Assembly (NCBI GenBank): GCA_963848675.1
Contig: CAWKEY010000030.1
Location: forward strand, 62,001-126,000
DNA: 64,000 bases
Source of the DNA: CAWKEY01 sp963848675
Lineage (GTDB): Bacteria; Pseudomonadota; Gammaproteobacteria; Methylococcales; Methylomonadaceae
Direction: 5' to 3'
Shown here: positions 55,021-62,633 of the stretch, piece after piece
Layout of the letters: each line of letters opens with the position of its first letter
How positions within the stretch are numbered: position 1 is the first letter of the stretch
The notes under the pieces: generated by a model
The model's input: only the letters and a program-made list of their open reading frames with translations
Databases searched by the model: none
Told to the model about the DNA's origin: nothing
Position numbers and translations under genes: made by a program

Positions 55021-57438
55021 GGTGCCGGCGGGTTTGCCGGCCTGCTTCAACAACTCTTTAGCCCGGTCGATACCGGCAAATTCCCGCGATTTCTGCGCCA
55101 GCGACAGGGACTTTTCCAGTTCGAGCTTGGCGGCGTTTTTGTCGCCGGCCGCGAAATAAGCTTCACCCAGATGATAGTGAAACTCGGCATTGCCCGGCAC
55201 GAGCGTAACCGCTTTTTTGAAGATTTCAACGGCGCCTTCAGGCTTGCCGGATTTGAACAATACCCAGCCGTAAGTATCCAGAAAATAAGCGTTTGGCGCA
55301 TCCTTGAAGCGTTCCGTCAGCGCGATAGCCCGTTCAAAGCGGTCGGCGGCGGTACCGAATTCGACCAGCAAATACGCCAGATTATTGGCCGCTTCATCGT
55401 TGTTGGGATATTTCTCGAGCAGCTTGTCATAGGCGGCAATAGCAGCTGAGCGATCTTTTACGCCGTCATAATACTTGGCCATTTCCAGCATTAGCTCGAG
55501 ATTATCCGGTGAAGCATCCAAACCTTTTCGATAAAGTTCCGGAACATCGGCAATCTTGCCTTGTTGCAACAAAACACCCGCCAACAGTTTGTAGGTGGCG
55601 ATGGCTTTTGGATCTTGTTTCAAAGCCTCTTGCAAGATATTGCTGGCGTCAGCCCATTTCTTTTCCGCAGCATAGGCCAAGCCAAGCGTGTTGTAGGCAG
55701 CGATACTACTCGGGTTTTGTTTAATAAAATCCCTCAAGAAAGCAATCAACTCGTTACGCTTTCCCGCCGCATCATAGGAGCGCGCCATGGCCAGCAACGC
55801 TTCTGCGTACTCCGGTTTTTGGGTCAGCACGTTTTTATAGGCCTTTATGGCATCGAGATGATGACCTTGGCTGGCAGCCAGCATGCCCTCCAGCATTTGC
55901 GCGGCGAGCGCGGCCTGCGGCAGTTTTTTCAGTTCATTCACCGCGGCCTCGGCACCTGTCCAGTCCTTTTGTTCTGCCCGCGCCTTGACTAGCAATTCCA
56001 GCGCCGACGGATTGTCCGGATTGGCCTTAAGCAACTTGGTTAACAACTCTTCCGCGCGCGCCGCGTCACCCCGCTTGAACAACACCGCAGTGAGTGGTGC
56101 GATAGCCGAGAAGTTACCAGGATTGACTTCCAGCGCCTTGCGCCAGTGGCTCTCAGCCACTTCGGGCTCGCCTTTCATGGCATACGCCTGCCCCATCATG
56201 ACCATGGCCTGATCGGAGTTAGGCTGATCCCGTAATACGATACGCAGATCGGAAATCGCCCCGTCTGCATCCCGCTTGGCGAGGCGCATATCTGCCTGAA
56301 GCAATAAGGCATCGCTATTGCCACCATCGACGCTTAGCACTTCTTCCACAAGGATGCCCGCATTCGCCTTGTCGCCCTGTGCCAAGGCGATTTCGGCCAG
56401 GCGCACCTTGGCCGCAAGGCCGCCCTTGCCGCTTGGATCGGCTGCCACTAACTCTTTTAATAATGCCTGGGCTTCCGGGTAGCGTTTGCGGGCGTCATAG
56501 AATCGAGCAAGACGAGACTTGAGCCGATCCTCTTTTGGGTTTGCATTGACAAACGCCTTCAATTCCACTTCCGCCTGCGACGCATCACGGCGTTCGACAT
56601 AATCCGCGAGTGCCAGTTTGAGGTCAACGTCGGACGGATCATTCGCGATTGCCTCGCGCAGTGTCTGCTCCGCCTGCTCGAGCTTGCCAATTTTCGTCAA
56701 TGTATCGATCAAAGCGAAACGAAGCCCTTTGTCCTTCGGATGCTTTGCAATCAACTCTCCGTAGTTACGAATCACTTCATCGTACTTTCGGAGTTCGTTT
56801 AGTAAACCGATTTTCAGCAAACTCAGATTCACGTCGTTAGGGTTGTTTTCAATGCCGCGATCCAACGCGGCCAGCGCCTCATCATAGCGTTTGTCTAAGG
56901 TCAGGAGGTACGACTGTAACCCAATGGCATCGGCATTGAACGCGTCTTTAGCGAGTACCCGATCAACCAATCGCTTTGCCTCGGGCTTATTGCCCTTACG
57001 CAATTGGATTGCACCCTCGAAAAGAATGGTATTGTCGTTCTCTGGGGCCAGCTTCTGCGCGATGGCTGCCTGTTCTTCCGCTTTTTCGAGTTGCCCCGTG
57101 TGCACATAGGCCTGTCCCAGTTTCACTTGAGCGTCTAAATGGTTTGGATTAAGTTGGACTGTTTCCTGCAAATTTGTAATCATTGATTTAAAATCCCGCA
57201 TCTTTTCATTAATCAGTGCAAGCCCATAGTAAGCCTCGGCCAATTTGGGATTTACCTGCACCGCATTCTTGAATTGCACCTTTGCACTTTCCATGTCGCC
57301 CTTGTCAAACAGGGACTTACCCTCCTGAATGAATTGCTGAGGGTCTTCCTCCGCGCATGCCGCTAGCATGGCGATCAGGCAAATGGCGAGGATTTTCGTT
57401 ACGCGGGAGGATCGAGAGCATTTGAACCTGTCAGTCAC
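55018..57438 (-). CDS. prsT: PEP-CTERM system TPR lipoprotein PrsT
   Basis: An 806-residue lipoprotein (lipobox LAAC, Cys28) made almost wholly of TPR units (about 20), for example EAYYGLALINEKMRDFKSMI and NPSSIAAYNTLGLAYAAEKK. Length and position match PrsT of XrtA/PEP-CTERM loci, thought to scaffold exopolysaccharide export or protein sorting. Its stop codon lies in the end of an inverted-repeat element, so the last few residues may be altered. It is preceded by a repeat-filled gap and likely has its own promoter. Confidence 0.88.
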   Translation of the reverse strand: MTDRFKCSRSSRVTKILAICLIAMLAACAEEDPQQFIQEGKSLFDKGDMESAKVQFKNAVQVNPKLAEAYYGLALINEKMRDFKSMITNLQETVQLNPNHLDAQVKLGQAYVHTGQLEKAEEQAAIAQKLAPENDNTILFEGAIQLRKGNKPEAKRLVDRVLAKDAFNADAIGLQSYLLTLDKRYDEALAALDRGIENNPNDVNLSLLKIGLLNELRKYDEVIRNYGELIAKHPKDKGLRFALIDTLTKIGKLEQAEQTLREAIANDPSDVDLKLALADYVERRDASQAEVELKAFVNANPKEDRLKSRLARFYDARKRYPEAQALLKELVAADPSGKGGLAAKVRLAEIALAQGDKANAGILVEEVLSVDGGNSDALLLQADMRLAKRDADGAISDLRIVLRDQPNSDQAMVMMGQAYAMKGEPEVAESHWRKALEVNPGNFSAIAPLTAVLFKRGDAARAEELLTKLLKANPDNPSALELLVKARAEQKDWTGAEAAVNELKKLPQAALAAQMLEGMLAASQGHHLDAIKAYKNVLTQKPEYAEALLAMARSYDAAGKRNELIAFLRDFIKQNPSSIAAYNTLGLAYAAEKKWADASNILQEALKQDPKAIATYKLLAGVLLQQGKIADVPELYRKGLDASPDNLELMLEMAKYYDGVKDRSAAIAAYDKLLEKYPNNDEAANNLAYLLVEFGTAADRFERAIALTERFKDAPNAYFLDTYGWVLFKSGKPEGAVEIFKKAVTLVPGNAEFHYHLGEAYFAAGDKNAAKLELEKSLSLAQKSREFAGIDRAKELLKQAGKPAGT

Positions 57439-57487
57439 AATAGTTTTCCTTTGTTGAATAGCGTTATTAAAAATGGTCGTTGATTAA

Positions 57488-57615
57488 GGTGTCGTTCCAG
57501 CAGAACCTTTCCACGGCTTGATCGGGGAGATTGCCGGAATTCAGAAGCCACCGATGGCAAAGGCTTTTCACATCCCTGTGATCTGGCTACCGGCAGTCCG
57601 GCATGACGGCCTTAG
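57488..57615. repeat. Repeat A, copy 3 (diverged)
   Basis: Shares GTCGTTCC, GCCGGAA..CAGAAGCCA..GATGGC, ACATCCCTGT and TACCGGCA with copies 1 and 2 but is shortened and strongly diverged. Confidence 0.5.
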
Positions 57616-57649
57616 CTTAATTCGGCAAGTTGCTTACAGCCAACTCCTT

Positions 57650-57773
57650 AGTAATGCGCACGAAATAAGTTGAACAAGTGTAGGTGCGAATTTATTCGCA
57701 CGGTGCGGATAAATCCGCACCTACACAAAAAATTGTTTCTCAGAGTTGCGCAAGTTATTTGATACGCGTTCCT
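57650..57773 (-). mobile_element. MITE-like element family M1, copy 3 (inverted)
   Basis: A 124-base copy in the opposite orientation, almost identical to 54284-54407 when reversed. It begins AGTAATGCGCACGAAATAAG and ends GATACGCGTTCCT, again next to a TTA/TAA boundary. Confidence 0.8.
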
Positions 57774-57796
57774 TAACTAATCCCCGGCATCACGCC

Positions 57797-59371
57797 TTAT
57801 TTCGGCACATAGTCGGGCAGTAAGGGCAAGGCTCCCGCCAGGAAGGCGGTTATGCGTTGATCGGCCTTTTCCTCCGGCTCACCCTCGATAATCGGCGTGA
57901 TAATCCGAACCAGCGCCCCATCCGTCCTGTTCTCCAACAAGGCATCACGAAACAGGTACCACTTGACCCGGTATTCGTCTGCCATCACCCGGCCTCTCTC
58001 CTCAAACCAGTAATACACGAGTTGACTCGAATTACCTTTGCGAATGACAACACGGTTAAACTCGAACGGCGTTATCGCTCCAGCGCCCGTAAAGGTCCTC
58101 CGCGTCATATCCATGATTTGCCAGCCGCCACCCGGCATACAAACGGTAGGCGAATGCGGCGATGAGCCTTTACGTTGAGAGTCATAATAGGCCACGTAAA
58201 AGTTCACTGGCGCCCCTGCCGCGTTGACAAAATCAGCCAGCAGATAATCGCTAAGATCCAACGTCTTTAAGGCTTCCGCTTCAAGGGTGCCTGGCGTACC
58301 CTGCCAGTCGCCAATCGATCTGGGGAATGCGGAGAAGAAAGCCCGTTCGGGCTTGATCTCGGAGCGGGTCTCCAGGGAAGAAATCAGTATGGCGGTCGTG
58401 GCAATCAACCCCAAACAGGCGATCAACGGCTTGGACAGCGGCCGAATCCTGATCTCGTCCTGTTCTGAAATGGAGGCGGACTCAAACGTCAAGCCAAATA
58501 CCGCGCCGAATGGCCGCCGGTCCTGGCCAACAAAGGTCATGATCCAGATTTCCAAAAACAAGATCGCCACGCAAACCATGAAGACGGCGAAGCCTTCGAA
58601 AGCATGCAAGAACCCTTTCGCCTGGTCGCTGCCAAAATATTTTACTAAAAAACCGATCATGCCAATCCGGAAGCTGTTCAGTAATATGGCAATGGGGATC
58701 GTCGAGAGGATGATTACCGCGCGTTTCCACGTGTCGGTCCGATACATGTAGGCGCAAATAGCGCCAAAACCGAGCAAAGGATACAAGTAGGTCAGACCGC
58801 TGCACGCCTCGATAACCTCCAGCTTGAATGCGCCAAGGTCGATCAGGTTGCCTTCCCGAAACACCGGGATGTTGCACAGCCGGATCAACTTGACCCCGAA
58901 CATCGAGGAAACGAGCTGTAACTTGGACGTAATGGTCGCTTCCAGAAAATAGGGAATCGGAATGGCAAACACCAGAATGGCGATGGGCGCGAAGGTCAAT
59001 CGGGTGCCCGCCCAGCCGACCAGCGCCAGGGAGAGCCCAAGCAATACCAGAATGAAGGAATAGTGGATCAGCAGGAAGATTGCACTTAATTCGCCCACGG
59101 CAAACATCGCCAGCGCCAATCCTGCGGCCACTAGTGCGAACCAGGTCGGCTGGTGTTGTTGCCTGGACAGAACCGGGCCAAGCTGCCAAAGAAAGATCAG
59201 GGTCACGAACGGTAAAAAGTAGCCGTGGTTGTATTCCTCCTCGACCTCCCAGCGATGGACGAGATTGACCAATCCGCCGTAGTAGGCCCAAATCGTAAGG
59301 GCCAGCGCAGCCGCCAAGAGCAGCCAGTTGGTCGCGCCAAACCGCCAATGGATCAGTTTCCCGTTATTCAT
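57797..59371 (-). CDS. xrtA: Exosortase A fused to EpsI domain
   Basis: A 524-residue fusion. Residues 1-290 form a multi-helix membrane transpeptidase with the exosortase triad Cys190 (EACSGL), Arg235 (NSFRIG) and His256 (FLHAFEG). Residues ~310-524 form an EpsI domain (FPRSIGDWQGTP, YYDSQRKGSSPHSPTVCMP). It cuts and sorts PEP-CTERM proteins such as the one at 50846-51610. Its ATG overlaps the stop of a 28-codon frame. Confidence 0.93.
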   Translation of the reverse strand: MNNGKLIHWRFGATNWLLLAAALALTIWAYYGGLVNLVHRWEVEEEYNHGYFLPFVTLIFLWQLGPVLSRQQHQPTWFALVAAGLALAMFAVGELSAIFLLIHYSFILVLLGLSLALVGWAGTRLTFAPIAILVFAIPIPYFLEATITSKLQLVSSMFGVKLIRLCNIPVFREGNLIDLGAFKLEVIEACSGLTYLYPLLGFGAICAYMYRTDTWKRAVIILSTIPIAILLNSFRIGMIGFLVKYFGSDQAKGFLHAFEGFAVFMVCVAILFLEIWIMTFVGQDRRPFGAVFGLTFESASISEQDEIRIRPLSKPLIACLGLIATTAILISSLETRSEIKPERAFFSAFPRSIGDWQGTPGTLEAEALKTLDLSDYLLADFVNAAGAPVNFYVAYYDSQRKGSSPHSPTVCMPGGGWQIMDMTRRTFTGAGAITPFEFNRVVIRKGNSSQLVYYWFEERGRVMADEYRVKWYLFRDALLENRTDGALVRIITPIIEGEPEEKADQRITAFLAGALPLLPDYVPK

Positions 59372-59454
59372 TCGCGTTCGGCTCCTGCGTCGGTCGTATT
59401 GGCAGGCATCGAGCGCTCCCGTGAAGACAGGCTCATTTCATTTTCCATGTTCAT
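59368..59454 (-). CDS. Short frame coupled to xrtA
   Basis: A 28-codon frame (MNMENEMSLSSRERSM and onward) whose TGA overlaps the xrtA ATG. It has no domain. It could be a leader peptide controlling xrtA translation or the surviving 3' end of a deleted gene, as seen repeatedly in the APE cluster. Confidence 0.35.
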   Translation of the reverse strand: MNMENEMSLSSRERSMPANTTDAGAERE

Positions 59455-59459
59455 AGTTG

Positions 59460-59609
59460 TTAAGAAAAGGACTGTCCACAGGGATCAAGAAGCATAGCGC
59501 GGCTCGTTTTAAAAGTCTCAGCATCCGCAGGTTGAATGGACGCCACCCCAAACAGGACTAAGAAAATGCTTTGCCGGGGAACAGCAGCGTTAAAAAGTTT
59601 TTTTAGCAT
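59460..59609 (-). CDS. Small secreted peptide upstream of xrtA
   Basis: A 49-residue frame with a typical signal peptide (MLKKLFNAAVPRQSIFLVLF to ADA-ET) and a mature part of only about 19 residues. AGGTGA four bases before the ATG is a good ribosome site. It begins the xrtA transcript. Unrecognised; a real secreted microprotein or a truncated gene are both possible. Confidence 0.5.
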   Translation of the reverse strand: MLKKLFNAAVPRQSIFLVLFGVASIQPADAETFKTSRAMLLDPCGQSFS

Positions 59610-59741
59610 GGGATCACCTGGATTGTAATTATTTGGCAATAACGTCACGCCAGGCTGTGACGTTATCTACTATTAGGGTGACATTCGTCTGCAACATATG
59701 TCCATTGCATGTGTTAGCTTTAGGCCAATCAATAATATTAA

Positions 59742-59755
59742 GCAATAAACATACC
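59742..59755 (-). promoter_or_regulatory. Sigma-54-type promoter of the xrtA transcript
   Basis: On the minus strand TGGTATGTTTATTGCTTAA gives GG-N10-GC with a TTGC end. It lies 133 bases before the small secreted peptide gene. A TATGATATGCAC stretch upstream (59759-59771) may be a weak version of the shared operator. Confidence 0.5.
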
Positions 59756-60057
59756 ATTAGTATGATATGCACTTAAAAAATTCAGCATTGCGGTAATTTT
59801 GCCGGATAAAAATTTAAGGTATCACTGCCTTAAGCCGCGCCCACCATGGTTAGCCTTGCCAAGACCGTTATTACCACTACGATTGATACTGCCGAGCGTA
59901 GACAACAACCTGGCAAAATCCTGCTTAAAAAGGCTGCATTAGGCTGGGTTGAAAAGGATGAGATGCTTGAACGATCGCAAAATGCTTTGGAATTCGAGAA
60001 CCCTGAATGTTTGGCGCAGGATTTCACTGCGGCAAATGCCACACTTTTTTGCAAAAA

Positions 60058-60071
60058 GTGTGTGATATGAC
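60058..60071. promoter_or_regulatory. GTGTGTGATATGAC operator, copy A
   Basis: The left part of the palindrome seen at 51933-51950, preceded by a CCACACTTTTTT half site. It lies about 70 bases upstream of the sigma-54-type site at 60140. Confidence 0.5.
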
Positions 60072-60139
60072 CTAATCGGTTCTTTCAAGTTTCGAACCGC
60101 TTACGCCGCAGCCCCGACTATTCGGCATATCTGAGTTTT

Positions 60140-60153
60140 GGCACTAATATTGC
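60140..60153 (+). promoter_or_regulatory. Sigma-54-type promoter, copy A (near consensus)
   Basis: TTTTGGCACTAATATTGCTT matches TTGGCAC-N5-TTGC completely, GG at 60140-60141 and GC at 60152-60153. It points towards the export genes, 630 bases away. Confidence 0.7.
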
Positions 60154-60214
60154 TTATATAACTTGGTTATTTGATAGTGTCGGGCATGGGCAACCACTTG
60201 GCAAGATCTTAAGA

Positions 60215-60292
60215 GTACCTCGAAAAATTCAAATAGTCCTTCTGCCTTCACACACTAAGTGCATAAAGGAGAAGGAATTTTTAGAGACCCAC
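60215..60292. repeat. Small inverted-repeat insert
   Basis: A 78-base piece with inverted ends (GTACCTCGAAAAATTC and GAATTTTTAGAGACC) and an inner CCTTCTGCC/GGAGAAGG pair. It resembles the ends of 54688-55020 and splits copy B of the promoter module from its first bases. Confidence 0.5.
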
Positions 60293-60312
60293 TTAACTTG
60301 AAAGAGACTGCG

Positions 60313-60525
60313 CCAGGCTGTTGATGGGAATAAAAAAGATGCCTGAACGACTGCGAAATGCTTTGAAATTTGAGAGTCGTGGGTATTTTGCGATTGGTTT
60401 CACTGCGGCATATGACACACTTTTAGTTTGATATGCCTCAATCGGCTCGTTTCGGATTTTAGGTGAAATACGCTTAAATCCAGTCCAATAGGCGCAAATC
60501 CGCTTAACGGCACTGACTTTGCGTA
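60313..60525. repeat. Sigma-54 promoter module, copy B
   Basis: Second copy of the 59938-60155 module. The half sites TATGACACAC (60411-60420) and GTTTGATATG (60426-60435) correspond to the operator of copy A but with a shorter spacer. Confidence 0.6.
60509..60522 (+). promoter_or_regulatory. Sigma-54-type promoter, copy B
   Basis: CGGCACTGACTTTGCGTATA gives GG-N10-GC and TTGC. It lies 262 bases upstream of the export gene and about 75 bases after the half-site pair. Confidence 0.6.
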
Positions 60526-60673
60526 TATTACTTTAGGTACAGTTTTGAAGCTCACAGGTCATTTGGGCATGGATGCCGGAATGACAGGCTTCGATACATT
60601 TTTTATGTATGAATAATGGTGACTATTCAGCGTTTTTTCGCAAAAAGCTTGATTTTGCTGTCATTTCGACCAT

Positions 60674-60756
60674 CGGGAGAAATCTATTAAGCGCTTGAAT
60701 ATGGGTAGCCTTAAGATTCCTCGCTTTGCCCGGAATGACAAACTACGCTGAATAGT
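60674..60756. repeat. Dispersed intergenic repeat, copy 2
   Basis: The partner of 586-670, about 60 kb away in the window. It sits just before the polysaccharide export gene. Confidence 0.6.
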
Positions 60757-60783
60757 TATTCTTTAAAAAGGTTTATAGTTGTA

Positions 60784-61368
60784 ATGAAAATCGACGATTT
60801 TTTCTTGATCGCTGTACGATACCAGGCAATTGCCCTAGCACTCTTTATTGGACTATTCATCACCCCATCATTCGCCGCTGATGAGGGTTATCTGATCAAC
60901 AAGGGAGACAAACTAAGGATAGACGTGTGGCAGGAAGAGAATCTGCAAAGAGAAGTCATGGTTTCGCCGGATGGTACGATCTCTTTCCCGTTGGTCGGCA
61001 ACATTCCTGCTGCCGGGAAAACCACAGGTGACTTGAAGGCACTTTTACGGGAGCGTCTTGCGGAATTCATCCCTGAACCAGAGGTTAATGTCTCGCTCCT
61101 GACCGTGGAAGGGAATGCGATCTACATCATCGGTGAAGTCACGCGACCAGGTCCTTACGTCATGCAGAAACACTTGGACGTGATGCAGGCATTAAGCTTG
61201 GCCGGCGGCCTAACAATATTCGCGGCAAAAAATGATATCCACGTCGTGCGCCGCGCCGCCGACGGCCGCTCCACGTCGATACCCTTCCGTTATGACGATG
61301 TAGAGGATGGCGACAACCTGGACGCCAATATCCTGCTGCAAAGCGGCGACACCGTGATTGTCCCTTGA
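60784..61368 (+). CDS. Polysaccharide export protein (XrtA-associated, Wza-like)
   Basis: A 194-residue protein with a signal peptide (FITPSFAA-DEG), a polysaccharide biosynthesis/export domain (GYLINKGDKLRIDVWQEENL, MVSPDGTISFPLVGNI) and an SLBB domain (AIYIIGEVTRPGPYVM). It would help form the outer-membrane export route for the exopolysaccharide. It is short and lacks the Wza C-terminal helix. No lipobox is seen. Confidence 0.88.
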   Translation: MKIDDFFLIAVRYQAIALALFIGLFITPSFAADEGYLINKGDKLRIDVWQEENLQREVMVSPDGTISFPLVGNIPAAGKTTGDLKALLRERLAEFIPEPEVNVSLLTVEGNAIYIIGEVTRPGPYVMQKHLDVMQALSLAGGLTIFAAKNDIHVVRRAADGRSTSIPFRYDDVEDGDNLDANILLQSGDTVIVP

Positions 61369-61384
61369 CGCCGCGAATACCGGG

Positions 61385-62614
61385 ATGCCCCGCGATGGGA
61401 AAGTTTGGCTTGCCAGTCTGCTTTTAGTTATGCCGGGACAAATAGCCGTGGCCGCCGAATGGAAAATGACCGGCGCTTTGGAGCAGGGCGTTCAGTATGA
61501 CGATAACATCGCGATGAGGGACACCGCGACGCCGGTGTTCGGCTATATGATGCGACCAAGCCTCAGCGCGAACTGGAATACCGCAGTCATGAATCTTGGT
61601 ATTACGGGGAGTGGGGATATTCGTCGTTACGATAACGTGCGCTGGGACTGTGATAACTTCTCCTTGGGGCTTGATCAGCGATATTTGCGGCAACGCAATG
61701 TTTTTTCCCTTGCGGGGGGGTATTCACAAAGCTGTTCCTATTCGCAGCAGATTGACGACACCGGAATACTGGTGCCGAACAGACAGCTGGAAAACTACCA
61801 CTTGGCACCCGCATGGAATTGGCAGTGGACACCGCGCGATCAATTAAGCTTAAGCCCGTCCTATTCTCAAAACAGTTACTCGGCTGCCGGATCGGCCAAT
61901 AATATAGGAACGGCCGTGGGTTACCAGAGTAACAAAACGTATAGCCTTGATTTGTCCGAAAAGCATCAATGGAATTGGCGCCTGTCTTTTAACGGCGGCC
62001 TGTTTTTTTCCCATACTGAATATACCGGTACTGGCGCCTCGACCCAAAACGTCTCTGGATTCCAATTGGGAGGAAAATACGACATCACTCGATTCTGGTC
62101 CGTCAATGCCGGCGGCGGCGGGCGCTGGGTGCAGCGTCCGTTGACATCCAGCTCACCTGGAAGTGATGGCGGCTCACCGTTTTTCACTCAGATCGCCAAC
62201 CTGACATTGAGCTATACCGGCCGGCGCATGGATTATTCCTTGGGATACTCACGCACTGTCAATCCGAGCGCGTTCGGTCAGGCGTCCGAATACAACTCGG
62301 TTAATACTAAATATTCCTATCAGATCACCAGAAATTTGTCGTTCAGTCTCGACGGTAGCTTCCTAAATAGCCAAGCCCTTGGGCAAAGCGTAAACCAGGC
62401 CGCCCAAAATCGATTCTATTACACGGCATCGACCGGACTCGTATGGAAGTTCGTCAGGGATTGGCAATTATCCGCCGGCTACCGCTACCGAAGGCAGGAA
62501 TATCCAGATGTCGAGGGAGTTCAAGCCGCTAACGCGTTCTCGGACGCGCAGGTTTCCAATACGTTAATGCTCAATCTTAAATACAACTGGAACGGCTTGC
62601 GTGGCTCACGCTAG
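61385..62614 (+). CDS. TIGR03016-like PEP-CTERM-associated outer-membrane beta-barrel protein
   Basis: About 409 residues with a signal peptide (LLLVMPGQIAVAA) and a beta-barrel pattern of alternating strands ending YNWNGLRGSR. Motifs like GVQYDDNIAMRD and LSLSPSYSQNSY match the TIGR03016 family next to exosortase A genes. The frame starts at a TTG at 61358; the ATG at 61385 is preferred. It probably acts in outer-membrane passage of polysaccharide. Confidence 0.78.
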   Translation: MPRDGKVWLASLLLVMPGQIAVAAEWKMTGALEQGVQYDDNIAMRDTATPVFGYMMRPSLSANWNTAVMNLGITGSGDIRRYDNVRWDCDNFSLGLDQRYLRQRNVFSLAGGYSQSCSYSQQIDDTGILVPNRQLENYHLAPAWNWQWTPRDQLSLSPSYSQNSYSAAGSANNIGTAVGYQSNKTYSLDLSEKHQWNWRLSFNGGLFFSHTEYTGTGASTQNVSGFQLGGKYDITRFWSVNAGGGGRWVQRPLTSSSPGSDGGSPFFTQIANLTLSYTGRRMDYSLGYSRTVNPSAFGQASEYNSVNTKYSYQITRNLSFSLDGSFLNSQALGQSVNQAAQNRFYYTASTGLVWKFVRDWQLSAGYRYRRQEYPDVEGVQAANAFSDAQVSNTLMLNLKYNWNGLRGSR

Positions 62615-62633
62615 GCCGACATCAAAAATACCT

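Larger units (their letters stand above)
57439..57796. other. Repeat-filled gap between prsT and xrtA
   Basis: About 358 bases holding a diverged Repeat A copy (57488-57615, with GCCGGAATTCAGAAGCC and CATCCCTGTGATCTGGCTAC) and M1 copy 3. No gene was found. Confidence 0.6.
59938..60155. repeat. Sigma-54 promoter module, copy A
   Basis: Copy A shares with 60313-60525 TAGGCTG..TTGA, GATGC(C/T)TGAACGA, GC(A/G)AAATGCTTTG, TTTCACTGCGGCA, ATG(A/C)CACACTTTT and a final GGCACT(A/G)A..TTGC. The tandem copy was probably made by duplication and later split by the 60215-60292 insert. Confidence 0.65.
59649..60783. other. Long divergent regulatory region between xrtA and export genes
   Basis: About 1.1 kb without a convincing gene. 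It holds sigma-54-type sites on both strands, a duplicated module (59938-60155 and 60313-60525), a small inverted-repeat insert (60215-60292) and the dispersed repeat copy at 60674-60756. A 74-codon frame (59846-60070) shares its end with the repeat and is judged not to be a gene. Confidence 0.55.

Noticed and set aside
58482..59348. 288-codon alternative minus-strand frame inside xrtA
   Set aside because: The xrtA frame has the full exosortase triad and the EpsI domain; the other frame is arginine- and glycine-rich shadow.
59846..60070. 74-codon frame starting MVSLAKTVITTT
   Set aside because: Most of it lies in the duplicated promoter module and its end is the operator palindrome; copy B of the module does not keep the frame from the same start.
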